Shown piece by piece: positions 26,885 to 35,587 of a stretch of DNA of 64,000 bases. The notes beneath the pieces are model-generated. The model did no database searches. It was given only the letters and a program-made list of their open reading frames with translations, and was not told the origin of the DNA. The position numbers and the translations under genes were made by a program. Positions within the stretch are counted from its first letter, which is position 1, and each line of letters begins with the position of its first letter. The stretch comes from Algoriphagus sp. AK58 (GTDB lineage Bacteria; Bacteroidota; Bacteroidia; Cytophagales; Cyclobacteriaceae), in NCBI RefSeq assembly GCF_014324365.1, contig NZ_QEIG01000017.1, positions 36,991 through 100,990 on the forward strand. The letters are read 5' to 3'.

Positions 26885-28380
26885 TCTACCCAGTTTTTAG
26901 AGCGTTCGACGGCTTTGTGCCAAAAGTGGATCAACTGATCCCGCTTTTCAGCTTCCATGTTAGGTTTGAAACTTTGGTCAGCTTCCCATAATTCTTGCAA
27001 TTCTTCCTGATTTTTCCAAAATCCCACAGCCAAACCCGCCAAAAATGCAGCGCCGATGGCTGTGGTTTCGATGATTTTCGGGCGTTTGATTTCACAACCG
27101 AGCAGATCTGCTTGGAATTGCATCAGGAAATTGTTGGCAGTGGCTCCACCATCCACTCGGAGTTCTTGAGTAGGTTTGCCACTGTCTTTTTCCATGGCTT
27201 TGAGTACATCAAAGACTTGGTAGGCGATCGCTTCCAAAGCTGCCCGGGTCATGTGGGCGATGGTCGTGCCTCGGGTGATTCCAAAGAAAGCTCCCCGTGC
27301 ATTTTGATCCCAGTGCGGGGCCCCTAGTCCGGCCAAGGCAGGGACAAAGTACACCCCGTCGTTGTCATCCAGACTGGTGGCTAATTTTTCGGTTTCCTTC
27401 GCATGACTGAAGAGTTCGATGCCATCTCTCAGCCATTGAATCGCCGCTCCGCCGATGAAGACAGAGCCTTCGAGTGCATAGTTGATCTCGTTGCCGATTT
27501 TCCAAGCAACGGTAGTGAGCAGTAGATTTTGGGAGCGAACGGCCTCTTTTCCAGTATTCATCACCAAGAAGCATCCAGTTCCGTAGGTGGTTTTAGCCAT
27601 TCCGGGTTGGGTGCAAAGCTGTCCAAAAAGCGCCGCCTGCTGATCTCCGGCCACTCCAGCAATCGGGATTTTGGTGTTGAGCACATCCCCAGCAGTCTCG
27701 GTGAATACCTCGCTGCAGCTTTTCACTTCAGGCAGCATGGAAGCAGGAATGCCGAATAATTCCAACAGTTCCTTGTCCCATTGCTGAGTATGAATGTTAA
27801 AAATCATCGTGCGGCTTGCATTGGTGATGTCGGTCAAGTGACTTTTTCCGGCTGTCAATTTCCAGATCAGCCAAGAATCCACCGTGCCAAAAGCGAGTTC
27901 TCCGGCTTCCGCTTTTTGCCTTGCGCCTTCTACATTTTCGAGGATCCAGCGGATTTTGGTGGCAGAAAAATACGCATCGATGATCAAACCCGTCTTGGCA
28001 GCGATTTGCTCGGCATGTCCTTTTTCTTTGAGCTCGTTGCAGTAGGCGGCGGTTCGTCGGTCTTGCCAGACGATGGCATTATAGAGCGGTTTTCCGGTTT
28101 TTCGATCCCAGACAATGGTGGTTTCCCGCTGATTGGTGATGCCGATGGCAGCGATTTGGTCGGCGCGTATGCTTTTGTTAACCAAGGCTTCGATCATGAC
28201 CGCCGATTGGCTGGACCAGATTTCGTCCGGGTCATGCTCGACCCAGCCCTGCTTGGGAAAGTGCTGCTTGAATTCCTTTTGGGCGACGGAGACGATTTGC
28301 CCTTTTTTGTCAAAAATAATGGCTCTGGAGCTCGTTGTGCCTTGATCCAAAGCCAAAATGTAAGGTTTGTTTTGGGACAT
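26881..28380 (-). CDS. glpK: Glycerol kinase
   Basis: A 499-residue FGGY-family kinase that makes glycerol-3-phosphate. The N-terminal phosphate loop [15 protein letters not shown], the [10 protein letters not shown] segment with the substrate-contacting residues and the C-terminal [22 protein letters not shown] signature region (the full FGGY motif) are all visible. Length is exactly that of the family. It starts 35 nt after the glpD stop and overlaps glpF by 4 nt, so the three are one operon for glycerol uptake and oxidation. Confidence 0.98.
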   Translation of the reverse strand: MSQNKPYILALDQGTTSSRAIIFDKKGQIVSVAQKEFKQHFPKQGWVEHDPDEIWSSQSAVMIEALVNKSIRADQIAAIGITNQRETTIVWDRKTGKPLYNAIVWQDRRTAAYCNELKEKGHAEQIAAKTGLIIDAYFSATKIRWILENVEGARQKAEAGELAFGTVDSWLIWKLTAGKSHLTDITNASRTMIFNIHTQQWDKELLELFGIPASMLPEVKSCSEVFTETAGDVLNTKIPIAGVAGDQQAALFGQLCTQPGMAKTTYGTGCFLVMNTGKEAVRSQNLLLTTVAWKIGNEINYALEGSVFIGGAAIQWLRDGIELFSHAKETEKLATSLDDNDGVYFVPALAGLGAPHWDQNARGAFFGITRGTTIAHMTRAALEAIAYQVFDVLKAMEKDSGKPTQELRVDGGATANNFLMQFQADLLGCEIKRPKIIETTAIGAAFLAGLAVGFWKNQEELQELWEADQSFKPNMEAEKRDQLIHFWHKAVERSKNWVE

Positions 28381-28415
28381 TTTTGGGTTTAAAGGTTAAA
28401 GGTAAAGGGTCGGTT

Positions 28416-29984
28416 TTATGTGCTTTTGATGAGGTATTTTTCTGCAGTTTTCTTGAAATCAGCCAGTTCGGATTCAATCCATTTATGGTCTTTTTGAAGT
28501 GCAGCGGCCATGGTTTGGGCCACTTTCTCAGCCGAATCCAATGCTGCCTGCGCATCGAGAATCAACATACGAATTCTTCGGGAAAGTACATCTTCCACTT
28601 TGACGGCCATTTCATTTTGGCAGGACCAGACGACTTCTGCTAGGATATTCGGGAATGCCGGATGAATAGGTTCGCTCCATTCGGGATTGCCTTTGGCGAG
28701 TTGCTGGATTTTTGCTGCATCCGAACCGTAAACACTCCAATGGCCTGACGGAATTTCGGTTGTGAAACCATGGATTTTTTGGTTAAGGGATTTGCTTGGG
28801 TTGAGTGTCTGTCCGGTGATTTGGGTGAAATAGTCCACGGTGTCTTCGCCCATTTTTCGATAGGTGGTCCATTTGCCTCCGGTAAGGGTCACCAATCCAC
28901 TTTGGGATACGATTACTTTGTGGGAGCGGGAGATTTCTTTGGTTTTGGTGCTTCCTTCTTTGGGTCTTGCGAGTGGTCGGAGTCCAGCAAAAACAGCCTT
29001 TATATCGGCTCTGGTCGGTTTTTTAGTCAAATAACCACTGGCTGTTTCCAACACAAAATCAATTTCCTTTTGTAAAGCTTCGGGTTCCAGTTTGGCTTTT
29101 TCCCGAAGCGTATCAGTGGTGCCTACCACGAGTTTGTTGTGCCAAGGCACAGCAAAAAGCACACGTCCGTCCCGGGTTTTGGGAATCATCAGGGCGTCTT
29201 TTCCACCCAAAAAATCTAAATCCATAACCAAGTGAATGCCTTGGCTAGGCTGAATGGTTTTTGGTGCTTCTGGATTATCCATTTGCAGGATTTTGTCCGC
29301 AAAAACGCCCGTCGCATTGACGACCATTTTGGCTTGGATTTCCAGTTTTTCTTTGGACTGTTCGTCGATGACTTTCAAGCCTGAGATTTTGCCGGAGTCA
29401 TTTTTCACAAGCCCAGAAACCTTCATGTAATTCAAGACACAGGCTCCGAGCTCATCCGCAGTTTGGGCAATATTGAGTGCCAATCGGGCATCGTCAAACT
29501 GGCCATCGTGATATACGACTCCGCCTTTGAGTCCTTTTTGCAGGACAGCAGGGAGGCGCTTGATGGTTTCCGATTTGGAGATAAATCTGGACTTTCCGAG
29601 ACGGAGTTTGCCTGCCATCCAGTCGTAGATTTTCAGTCCTGCGCTGTATTGGATACGGTCCCACCACGTATAGATCGGGATGATGAAGGGTTGGTTTTGG
29701 GTGAGGTGGGGCGCATTTTTGAGAAGCATTCCTCGTTCTTTGAGGGCTTCCAAAACCAAGGCAATATCGCCTTGGGCCAGGTAGCGAACTCCCCCATGTA
29801 CCAGTTTGGTGCTTCGGCTGGAGGTTCCTTTGGCAAAATCAGCCTTTTCCAACAAGACTACTGAAAGCCCTCGGGAAACTGCATCCAAAGCTACTCCAAG
29901 CCCGGACGAACCGCCGCCAATCACGGCAATATCCCAGATATTACTTTTATCTCTAAGCTGTTTTAAGTTTTCTTCTCGATTCAT
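28416..29984 (-). CDS. glpD: Glycerol-3-phosphate dehydrogenase, FAD-dependent
   Basis: A 522-residue flavoenzyme of the GlpD type that oxidises glycerol-3-phosphate to dihydroxyacetone phosphate and passes electrons to the quinone pool. FAD motif IAVIGGGSSGLGVALDA is at about residues 20-36, followed by SSRSTKLVHGGVRYL, the GlpD signature. The C-terminal domain is complete. First gene of glpD-glpK-glpF; the shared 127-bp upstream gap with the DeoR-family gene holds operator-like repeats. Confidence 0.97.
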   Translation of the reverse strand: MNREENLKQLRDKSNIWDIAVIGGGSSGLGVALDAVSRGLSVVLLEKADFAKGTSSRSTKLVHGGVRYLAQGDIALVLEALKERGMLLKNAPHLTQNQPFIIPIYTWWDRIQYSAGLKIYDWMAGKLRLGKSRFISKSETIKRLPAVLQKGLKGGVVYHDGQFDDARLALNIAQTADELGACVLNYMKVSGLVKNDSGKISGLKVIDEQSKEKLEIQAKMVVNATGVFADKILQMDNPEAPKTIQPSQGIHLVMDLDFLGGKDALMIPKTRDGRVLFAVPWHNKLVVGTTDTLREKAKLEPEALQKEIDFVLETASGYLTKKPTRADIKAVFAGLRPLARPKEGSTKTKEISRSHKVIVSQSGLVTLTGGKWTTYRKMGEDTVDYFTQITGQTLNPSKSLNQKIHGFTTEIPSGHWSVYGSDAAKIQQLAKGNPEWSEPIHPAFPNILAEVVWSCQNEMAVKVEDVLSRRIRMLILDAQAALDSAEKVAQTMAAALQKDHKWIESELADFKKTAEKYLIKST

Positions 29985-30002
29985 TTACTTTCCCTTCTGG
30001 GC

Positions 30003-30091
30003 TAAAAGTAATTCAAAAGGAAATAAAAAGAAATTAAACGAAAGTAAAATTTACGAAATGGTTTCCAATTACTTTCTTTTAATTACTTTCG
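30003..30091. promoter_or_regulatory. Divergent promoter/operator region of glpD and the DeoR-family gene
   Basis: The word AATTACTTT(C) occurs twice as a direct repeat (30067-30076 and 30081-30090) and twice inverted (AAAGTAATT at 30005-30013, GAAAGTAAAAT at 30040-30050). The words overlap -7-like elements: TACTTTCG on plus (30084-30091) and TACTTTTA on minus (30003-30010), each about 18-19 nt from a TTTC word in the -33 position. This is a plausible set of operators for the DeoR-family protein encoded here. Confidence 0.55.
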
Positions 30092-30111
30092 AGTGATCAA
30101 ATTGAAAAGCC

Positions 30112-30873
30112 ATGACCATTGCAGAACGGCATAAGCATATATTGGACGAACTGGCAAAAAGCGGATTTGTCAGTGTATCTGACCTCGCCAAATCACTTCA
30201 AGTGACGGTCGTGACGATTCGAAAGGATTTGAAAATTTTGGAGGATAAAGGCTTGCTCTATCGCTCTCACGGAAGCGCCACCTCGGTATCTCCCTATGTG
30301 TCTGACCGATCGGTTCAGGTCAAGAAATTGGAGCAGGTGGAGGAAAAGAGCAAAATTGCGCAGAAAGCCTTGGAGTTTTTAGAACCGAAAGATGCCATCA
30401 TTATTGGTTCGGGTACGACTGTAGGGGCTTTTGCGCAAGCGATTCCAAGGAATTATCCGCTTACCGTGTTGACTTCTGCCATGAATGTGGCGATGGCCCT
30501 TATTGACACCACGGAGATCGAACTGGTGCAGCTTGGGGGAGTGGTGCGGAAAAGCAGCAGCTCCGCGGTTGGGCATTTTGCCGAAGAGATGTTGAAGAAT
30601 TTTGCCTGCAGTAAATTGTTTCTCAGCGTGGATGGCATCAGTCTGGATCACGGGCTGACCACTTCCAATATGATGGAAGCCCACCTCAATGCCCAAATGA
30701 TCCGATCTGTTCAGAAGACCATCGTGTTAGTCGATAGCCGGAAGTTTGGTCGAAAAGGATTTGGCAAAATCGGTGAACTCGAAGACGTCGATGTGATCAT
30801 CACCGACTCGGGAATTCCGGAGATTTTCAAAGAAAAGCTGGAAGAAAAGGGAATCGAAGTGGTGGTGGTTTAA
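30112..30873 (+). CDS. DeoR-family (GlpR-like) transcriptional regulator
   Basis: A 253-residue repressor. The N-terminal winged helix-turn-helix is at about 5-55 (SVSDLAKSLQVTVVTIRKDLKILEDKGLLYR) in the family's fixed position, and the C-terminal sugar-phosphate-binding domain has IIGSGTTVGAFAQAI and KLFLSVDGIS. The family binds phosphorylated sugars; glycerol-3-phosphate is the expected ligand because of its divergent position to glpD-glpK-glpF. It is tail-to-tail with the next gene with a 4-nt overlap. Confidence 0.9.
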   Translation: MTIAERHKHILDELAKSGFVSVSDLAKSLQVTVVTIRKDLKILEDKGLLYRSHGSATSVSPYVSDRSVQVKKLEQVEEKSKIAQKALEFLEPKDAIIIGSGTTVGAFAQAIPRNYPLTVLTSAMNVAMALIDTTEIELVQLGGVVRKSSSSAVGHFAEEMLKNFACSKLFLSVDGISLDHGLTTSNMMEAHLNAQMIRSVQKTIVLVDSRKFGRKGFGKIGELEDVDVIITDSGIPEIFKEKLEEKGIEVVVV

Positions 30874-31367
30874 AAGTCTTTGTACACCTTTCGCTCGACC
30901 TTGGATCCATTTTTCTCCAAGGTCACCACGTAGATAAAGTCGTATTCCAAGTCGGTCAGGTCGGCGAATTTTTCCCCATCGCTCACAAAATAGTTAGCCA
31001 ATTGACTGACGGTGTTGCTGTGGCCGACCACCAAGATGTTTCCTTCTCTTTTGCGAAGCTCCTCAACCAATGCGTCATGATTTTTGGGATCGTAGATTTC
31101 AATCTGGACACCGGCTTTGTCTGCTGTAGGTTTTGCCGTATTTCTGGTTCGGATATAATCGGTGGAAAATACATGCTTGATGTCCTCTTTTTCCAGAATC
31201 TGAGAGAGTTTTATCGCTCTAACTCCACCTACATATGCTAACGCCGGATCATTCCCGACCAATTGCTTTTCGGCATGACGCACGATGTAGATGGTCTTAG
31301 GAGAATTTTGTGATGTACAAGCTCCAAGAATTAGAAGTAGGCTGAATAGGAGGAGGAGGTTTTTCAT
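30870..31367 (-). CDS. Histidine phosphatase family lipoprotein
   Basis: A 165-residue protein with lipoprotein signal (ILGACTSQ, Cys17) and the histidine-phosphatase motifs: RHAEK at about residues 30-34 with the catalytic His, the FSTDYIRTRNTA segment with conserved Arg residues and VGHSNTVSQL with the second His. This branch (SixA/phosphoglycerate-mutase-like) removes phosphate groups; substrate unknown. Anchored in the envelope if the lipobox is used. The gene follows a structured repeat upstream (31375-31480). Confidence 0.88.
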   Translation of the reverse strand: MKNLLLLFSLLLILGACTSQNSPKTIYIVRHAEKQLVGNDPALAYVGGVRAIKLSQILEKEDIKHVFSTDYIRTRNTAKPTADKAGVQIEIYDPKNHDALVEELRKREGNILVVGHSNTVSQLANYFVSDGEKFADLTDLEYDFIYVVTLEKNGSKVERKVYKDF

Positions 31368-31374
31368 ATCTTAA

Positions 31375-31480
31375 GGAAATATGCTTTGCGAAATACCCTA
31401 GAAATATGTCCCAAAAATCGGGACGAAATAGGAGGATTTTCTATTTCAGCACGTCAGTGCTTTATTTCAAAGATATTTCT
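31375..31480. repeat. Cloverleaf-forming GAAATA palindromic element
   Basis: An outer stem of 17 bp with small bulges pairs GAAATAT/CTTT/GAAATA (31376-31395) with TATTTC/AAAG/ATATTTC (31463-31479). Inside are three consecutive hairpins: GTCCC/GGGAC (31408-31424), GAAATAG/CTATTTC (31425-31447) and AGCAC/GTGCT (31448-31461), abutting with no spacer. It is the gap between the pseudouridine synthase and the phosphatase. The fold could form in DNA or in minus-strand RNA; I infer a dispersed structured element. Confidence 0.6.
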
Positions 31481-31491
31481 ATGGTATTATT

Positions 31492-32226
31492 TTATCCCGA
31501 AAAGGTATTATCCAAATGCTGATCCTTGGCTTTGACTTCTTCAAATTCAAGGAATTGTTCCCAGAAATCTATTTCAGGAAGTGCTGCTCTGAGGAAGATT
31601 TTTTCTTTTTTGATCGGGTGGACAAATACCAAGTGAAACGCGTGAAGGTTGATGCTGCCGTCAGGATTCGCTTTGGAGAATCCGTACTTTACATCTCCTC
31701 GGATCGGGCAACCCATCGATGCCAATTGCACTCGAATTTGATGTGGCCGGCCCGAAATCGGACGTACTTCCAATAGCCAATGATCGTTCAGCGTACCTAA
31801 TACTTTATAGTTGAGTTCTGCTTTTTGGGAACCTGGGACTTCTCTTTCGTGTGCAGTCACCACGTTTTTCACTTCATCTTTGGTTAGCCAATGCGTAAGT
31901 TTGCCTTGTTCTTCCTTCGGACGACGCTTGACGATGGCCCAATAGACCTTGTGAATGTCTCTTTTGCGGAAAAGCTCCATCATTCGCTCCAATCCCTTGG
32001 AAGTGCGTGCAAAAGCCACCAAGCCGCTAACCGGACGATCCAAACGGTGAATTGGGTGAAGAAAAACCGCTCCCGGCTTTTCATATTTTTCGGCAATGTA
32101 CTCTTTGCAGTAGTCCGTCAGCGTTTTGTCTCCGGTTTTGTCCCCTTGTACCAAGACGCCCGCCGCCTTGTTGACGACGAGAAGGTGGTTGTCTTCATAG
32201 ACAACAGAAAATGGTTTTGTTCTCAT
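31492..32226 (-). CDS. RluA-family pseudouridine synthase
   Basis: A 244-residue enzyme of the RluA family that converts uridine to pseudouridine in rRNA or tRNA. The catalytic Asp is in HPIHRLDRPVSG (the family's HRLDxxTSG-type motif), followed by LVAFARTSKG and the RPISGRPHQIRVQLASMGCPI motif. There is no N-terminal S4 domain. Which base it modifies cannot be told from the sequence. It is followed by the cloverleaf element 11 nt after its stop. Confidence 0.92.
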   Translation of the reverse strand: MRTKPFSVVYEDNHLLVVNKAAGVLVQGDKTGDKTLTDYCKEYIAEKYEKPGAVFLHPIHRLDRPVSGLVAFARTSKGLERMMELFRKRDIHKVYWAIVKRRPKEEQGKLTHWLTKDEVKNVVTAHEREVPGSQKAELNYKVLGTLNDHWLLEVRPISGRPHQIRVQLASMGCPIRGDVKYGFSKANPDGSINLHAFHLVFVHPIKKEKIFLRAALPEIDFWEQFLEFEEVKAKDQHLDNTFSG

Positions 32227-32256
32227 AATGAATCACAAAGGTAGGGGAATATGTTG

Positions 32257-32292
32257 GATGACCGATGTCGGATGTCAGATGCATCGGTCATC
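32257..32292. repeat. GATGACCGATG hairpin
   Basis: GATGACCGATG (32257-32267) and CATCGGTCATC (32282-32292) are a perfect 11-bp inverted repeat with a 14-nt loop made of the same kind of word. It ends 2 nt from the GNAT stop, so it may serve as a 3' end structure. Word shared with 23721-23740. Confidence 0.6.
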
Positions 32293-32294
32293 GG

Positions 32295-32777
32295 TCACCC
32301 TACACCCAACAGTTTTTTAATCTCATAATCCTGCAAATGCGCATTTAGCCAGCCGGCTTCAAGGTAAGCTCCGTATTTCTTATAGAAATTGATCGCGGGT
32401 TCGTTCCAGTCCAGCACCTGCCACATCATGCCAGTGCATCCGTCTTCGAGGCATTTGGCCATCACGCGTTCGAAAAGCATTTTTCCGGCTCCATTTCCCC
32501 GCTCTGATTCGGTAACCACAATATCCTCCAGGTATAATCTTTTCCCTTTCCAGGTAGAATAGCGGTAGTAATAAATCGCGATCCCGATGATTTCCCCTGT
32601 AGTGTTTTTCTCACATACATAGAGTCCGTATACAGGATTTGGACCGAAACCGTCCTTTTCCATCATCTCCAAGGAGTTGGTGACTTGTTCGGGAGCTTTT
32701 TCATACAGGGCGAGTTCCTTGATCAGTTCGAGTACTCTGGGGAGATCTTCAATTTTACCTTCGCGGAGGGAATACAT
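32295..32777 (-). CDS. GNAT family N-acetyltransferase, diamine-acetyltransferase-like
   Basis: A 160-residue GNAT protein with the acetyl-CoA loop VTESERGNGAGKMLFERV (RxxGxG type) and the C-terminal VLDWNEPAINFYKKYGA motif. Early LREGKIEDLPRVLELIKELA and the YEKAPEQV segment resemble the spermidine/diamine acetyltransferase branch, but the acceptor is not certain. It transfers an acetyl group from acetyl-CoA to a primary amine in the cytosol. It is divergent from coaX. Confidence 0.88.
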   Translation of the reverse strand: MYSLREGKIEDLPRVLELIKELALYEKAPEQVTNSLEMMEKDGFGPNPVYGLYVCEKNTTGEIIGIAIYYYRYSTWKGKRLYLEDIVVTESERGNGAGKMLFERVMAKCLEDGCTGMMWQVLDWNEPAINFYKKYGAYLEAGWLNAHLQDYEIKKLLGVG

Positions 32778-32848
32778 AGGCTTTTGTAGAAAAGTGATTT
32801 GCTATTTTGTTAACTATGCGCCTAAATTAGTCAAAACCTGAGAAACGA

Positions 32849-33619
32849 ATGTTTTTAGCCATCGATGCCGGCAATTCCAATGTAGTTTTTGCACTTTTTG
32901 ACTCCAAAAGCGGCAAGTGGACCAATCAATTTCGATTGGAAACCAAGGCTCCCAAATTGATTTCTCAGCTCAGCAAAAAAGTCCCGCTCTATTTTCTCGA
33001 GCATGACATTCACTCATCCCAGATTGAAAAGATAGGTTTTAGCTCCGTGGTGCCAGAAATCAACGGCATTATCGAGCAATTTTGTGAAAGTTTTTTTGGT
33101 CAGACTCCTTATTTAATCCAGCCCGAGAGTTTTTCAGTATTGCCTGTAAAAGCCCTTCGTCCCAATGAAATCGGAAGCGATCTGATGTGTAATGTGATGG
33201 CAGCGTATTCCAGGTTTTCAGGTCCGGTGATTGTGGTCGATTTTGGTACGGCGCTTACCTTTACGGTAGTGGGGTCCACAGGGGAAATCATGGGGGTAAA
33301 TATTGTTCCTGGACTACAAACTGCAATCAAAGCACTCTTCATGAATACCTCCAAATTGCCTGAAGTGGAGTTGAAGTTGCCCGAGTCTGTCCTAGGGAAA
33401 AATACCATCCATGCCATTCAAGCCGGTGTTCTATACGGATATACTGGATTGGTCAAGGGAATGCTGGATGCGATTAGGAAAGAAACAGGTTTGAGTTTTA
33501 CGGTCGTTGCCACGGGTGGGCTTTCGTCGATTCTGACCAGTTTGGAAGGAGCATTCGACGAAGTAGATCGAAACTTGACTTTGGAAGGCCTGCGCCTGAT
33601 TACCGAAGCTAATTCCTGA
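32849..33619 (+). CDS. coaX: Type III pantothenate kinase
   Basis: A 256-residue ASKHA-fold kinase that carries out the first step of coenzyme A synthesis. N-terminal phosphate-binding motif AIDAGNSNVVFALF (about 4-17), the central VVDFGTALTFTVV motif and the GVLYGYTGLV and TGGLSS segments match the CoaX family. It is cytosolic and monocistronic, divergent from GNAT. It ends 1 nt before the convergent RES gene, so no separate terminator exists between them. Confidence 0.95.
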   Translation: MFLAIDAGNSNVVFALFDSKSGKWTNQFRLETKAPKLISQLSKKVPLYFLEHDIHSSQIEKIGFSSVVPEINGIIEQFCESFFGQTPYLIQPESFSVLPVKALRPNEIGSDLMCNVMAAYSRFSGPVIVVDFGTALTFTVVGSTGEIMGVNIVPGLQTAIKALFMNTSKLPEVELKLPESVLGKNTIHAIQAGVLYGYTGLVKGMLDAIRKETGLSFTVVATGGLSSILTSLEGAFDEVDRNLTLEGLRLITEANS

Positions 33620-33620
33620 A

Positions 33621-34079
33621 TCAGCGATTTACCTCAAAGCTGACATCCCATTCTTGAGCCACTTTGATTTTTTCTTTGAACTCTCTGTGAAGTGGATTGA
33701 TGAGGAGATTGTGTTCTTCCGAAAAGCTGCCCAGTGGGATTCGACAAGAGGGTATTTTTAAAAAAGGAGAAAGCATGCTTTTGGCCCAAGCCGATCCAAA
33801 CTCTTGAGTGGATCTTGGATAGGGTCGGTTTTTCCAATTATCCGGGAGTTCGGAAATGTCGAGCTCGGGAATTTTTCCCTCGATTTCAAAAATGATCAGC
33901 TTCCATTTGCTTTGTGTGACGACTGAACCTTTGATGCTTAGCATTTCCAAAAAGTTAAGCGAACTCACCGAGCATGCATAAATCATCGGAGTGCCATAGA
34001 GATTCCATCGGCCCGGCCCTATGCCATAGCCCAAGGAATCACGGCCGGGAAGATGCTCGATCAGTCGGAAGTAGCGCAT
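33621..34079 (-). CDS. RES domain toxin
   Basis: A 152-residue RES-domain protein. The conserved set is R24 in GPGRWNLYGTPMIYA, Y34, E45 in LNFLEML, and the late motif LKIPSCRIP...NLLINPLHREF with the conserved Ser and Asn-Pro-x-His. RES proteins in Xre-RES toxin-antitoxin pairs degrade NAD+. The upstream gene is the matching antitoxin, and the stop/start share 1 nt (TGATG). All expected residues are present, so it is probably active. Confidence 0.9.
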   Translation of the reverse strand: MRYFRLIEHLPGRDSLGYGIGPGRWNLYGTPMIYACSVSSLNFLEMLSIKGSVVTQSKWKLIIFEIEGKIPELDISELPDNWKNRPYPRSTQEFGSAWAKSMLSPFLKIPSCRIPLGSFSEEHNLLINPLHREFKEKIKVAQEWDVSFEVNR

Positions 34080-34549
34080 CAGAGAATATTACCCCAGGAA
34101 ATCGCCTCCAAGGCCTGATCCACCAAGGCGATCTTATAGGGATTTTTGAAGAGGTCTACTGGCTTTTGGGAGGAAAGGGCGGCATTGGGGGTGTGCAGCC
34201 ATTCGGCCATCAACTCCTCTGAACCGAATATCCGGATGCCTTTGGCGATGATCTGATCCATCTCGAGTAGGTTTTTGGTGATGGCCTTGCTGAGCTTCCG
34301 GTCGTCCTTTTTCCAGCGGAACAGCGTACTCGGATCCACTTCCAGCAGCTCGGCCACATCCTGAGAAGTAAAATCCAAGTAATCGAAAAAGGGGCTCGTC
34401 TCATGAAAATCCAAGACTGCCTCTCCATACTGCTCCCGCTGCTCGGCCACGATAGAAGGTGACTGCGTGAAAAAGTGATAGGCTCTGGGTCCTGACTCAA
34501 GCACCTCTGTGCGCTGATCATCAAAACGAATTCTCCAAGTCGTGCTCAT
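34079..34549 (-). CDS. Xre/MbcA/ParS-type antitoxin of the RES pair
   Basis: A 156-residue protein whose C-terminal half is the antitoxin/toxin-binding domain: GIRIFGSEELMAEWLHTPNAAL with the final PVDLFKNPYKIALVDQALEAISWG segment, the DUF2384 pattern. The middle carries a helix-turn-helix-like FTSQDVAELLEVDPSTLFRWKK. I chose the ATG at 34549 (MSTTWRIRF) because an in-frame start at 34621 would overlap the ypdA end. It neutralises the RES toxin and likely represses the pair. Confidence 0.88.
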   Translation of the reverse strand: MSTTWRIRFDDQRTEVLESGPRAYHFFTQSPSIVAEQREQYGEAVLDFHETSPFFDYLDFTSQDVAELLEVDPSTLFRWKKDDRKLSKAITKNLLEMDQIIAKGIRIFGSEELMAEWLHTPNAALSSQKPVDLFKNPYKIALVDQALEAISWGNIL

Positions 34550-34604
34550 GGCTATATCTTTTATCTCCAGCAAGTTACTATTATTTTTCTTATTTGCAAT
34601 ACCT

Positions 34605-35576
34605 CTAACTCCTTTTTGCAATAATGTCTTTTACGATAGCTTCGGCGTGGGAGATGCTGTTTTCGATAAAAAATTCTCGGGTGTTCAAGCCACCACAGAC
34701 CACACCTGCTAAATACACCCCTGGAACATTTGATTCTTGGTTGGTCTGATCATAGCAGGGCTGACGCTTCTCGTCTAGGCTTAGTTCCACGCCAAGTTGA
34801 TCAAGTAAGGTAAAATTGGGTTTGTAGCCTGTCATGGCGAGTACCCAGTCATTTGGAATGGTGACCTCACCATTTGGAGTGGATATGACGACTTCTTGAG
34901 ATCTTATCTCTTTGACTTTTGATCGGGTGAAAGCTTTGATTGAGCCTTCTTTGATCCTGTTCATGATATCCGGCCGAACCCAATATTTGACGTTTTCGTC
35001 CACTTCATCTCCCAAAAGAACCATGCTGACTTCTGCACCTTTTCTCCAACACTCTAATGCCGCATCTACCGCAGAGTTGGCTCCACCTACCACCAAAACC
35101 TTCTGTCCGATAAAGGGCCATGGTTCTTTGTAATAGTGGAGAACTTTTGGCAAATCTTCACCGGGCACGTTCATAAGGTTGGGTAGATCATAAAATCCGG
35201 TAGCAAGGACGATTTTTCTGCATTGATAGCTTCCTTTTGAGGTTTTGACATGAAAAAGACCTCCCTCTTTTTTCAGAGATTGTACTCCTTCGTAGAGATT
35301 GACCTTCAGTTTGAAAAGAAAATAGATCCGTCGGTAATACTCCAAAGCCTCTGTCCGTGTCGGCTTGGCACCTACAGACATAAAGGGTATTCCCCCCATC
35401 TCCAATCGGTCGGAAGTGGAGAAAAAAGTCATGTTCACCGGATAGTTGTAAATGGAGTTGCAGAGAGCGCCTTTTTCCAAAATGAGGTAATCAAGACCGG
35501 CCTTTCCGGCTTCGATCCCACAAGCGAGGCCTATGGGTCCACCTCCGATGATGATCAAGTCATGTATAGGTTGCAT
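34605..35576 (-). CDS. ypdA: YpdA family bacillithiol disulfide reductase
   Basis: A 323-residue flavoprotein. N-terminal FAD motif DLIIIGGGPIGLACGIEAGKAG (about 6-27, glycine-rich loop), then CNSIYNYPVNMTFFSTSDRLEMGG, a typical YpdA sequence with an early Cys, and a NADPH motif VLVVGGANSAVDAALECWRKGA. YpdA reduces bacillithiol disulfide and thereby regenerates bacilliredoxins such as the YtxJ-like protein at 8470-8805. It starts 11 nt after the NRDE gene stop, so the two are co-transcribed; the Xre-RES pair follows 55 nt downstream. Confidence 0.92.
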   Translation of the reverse strand: MQPIHDLIIIGGGPIGLACGIEAGKAGLDYLILEKGALCNSIYNYPVNMTFFSTSDRLEMGGIPFMSVGAKPTRTEALEYYRRIYFLFKLKVNLYEGVQSLKKEGGLFHVKTSKGSYQCRKIVLATGFYDLPNLMNVPGEDLPKVLHYYKEPWPFIGQKVLVVGGANSAVDAALECWRKGAEVSMVLLGDEVDENVKYWVRPDIMNRIKEGSIKAFTRSKVKEIRSQEVVISTPNGEVTIPNDWVLAMTGYKPNFTLLDQLGVELSLDEKRQPCYDQTNQESNVPGVYLAGVVCGGLNTREFFIENSISHAEAIVKDIIAKRS

Positions 35577-35587
35577 AGCTGAGAAGT

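Noticed and set aside
27781..28392. A 203-codon plus-strand open frame opposite glpK
   Set aside because: Antisense to a fully conserved glycerol kinase, with no domain pattern and no promoter or ribosome-binding context.
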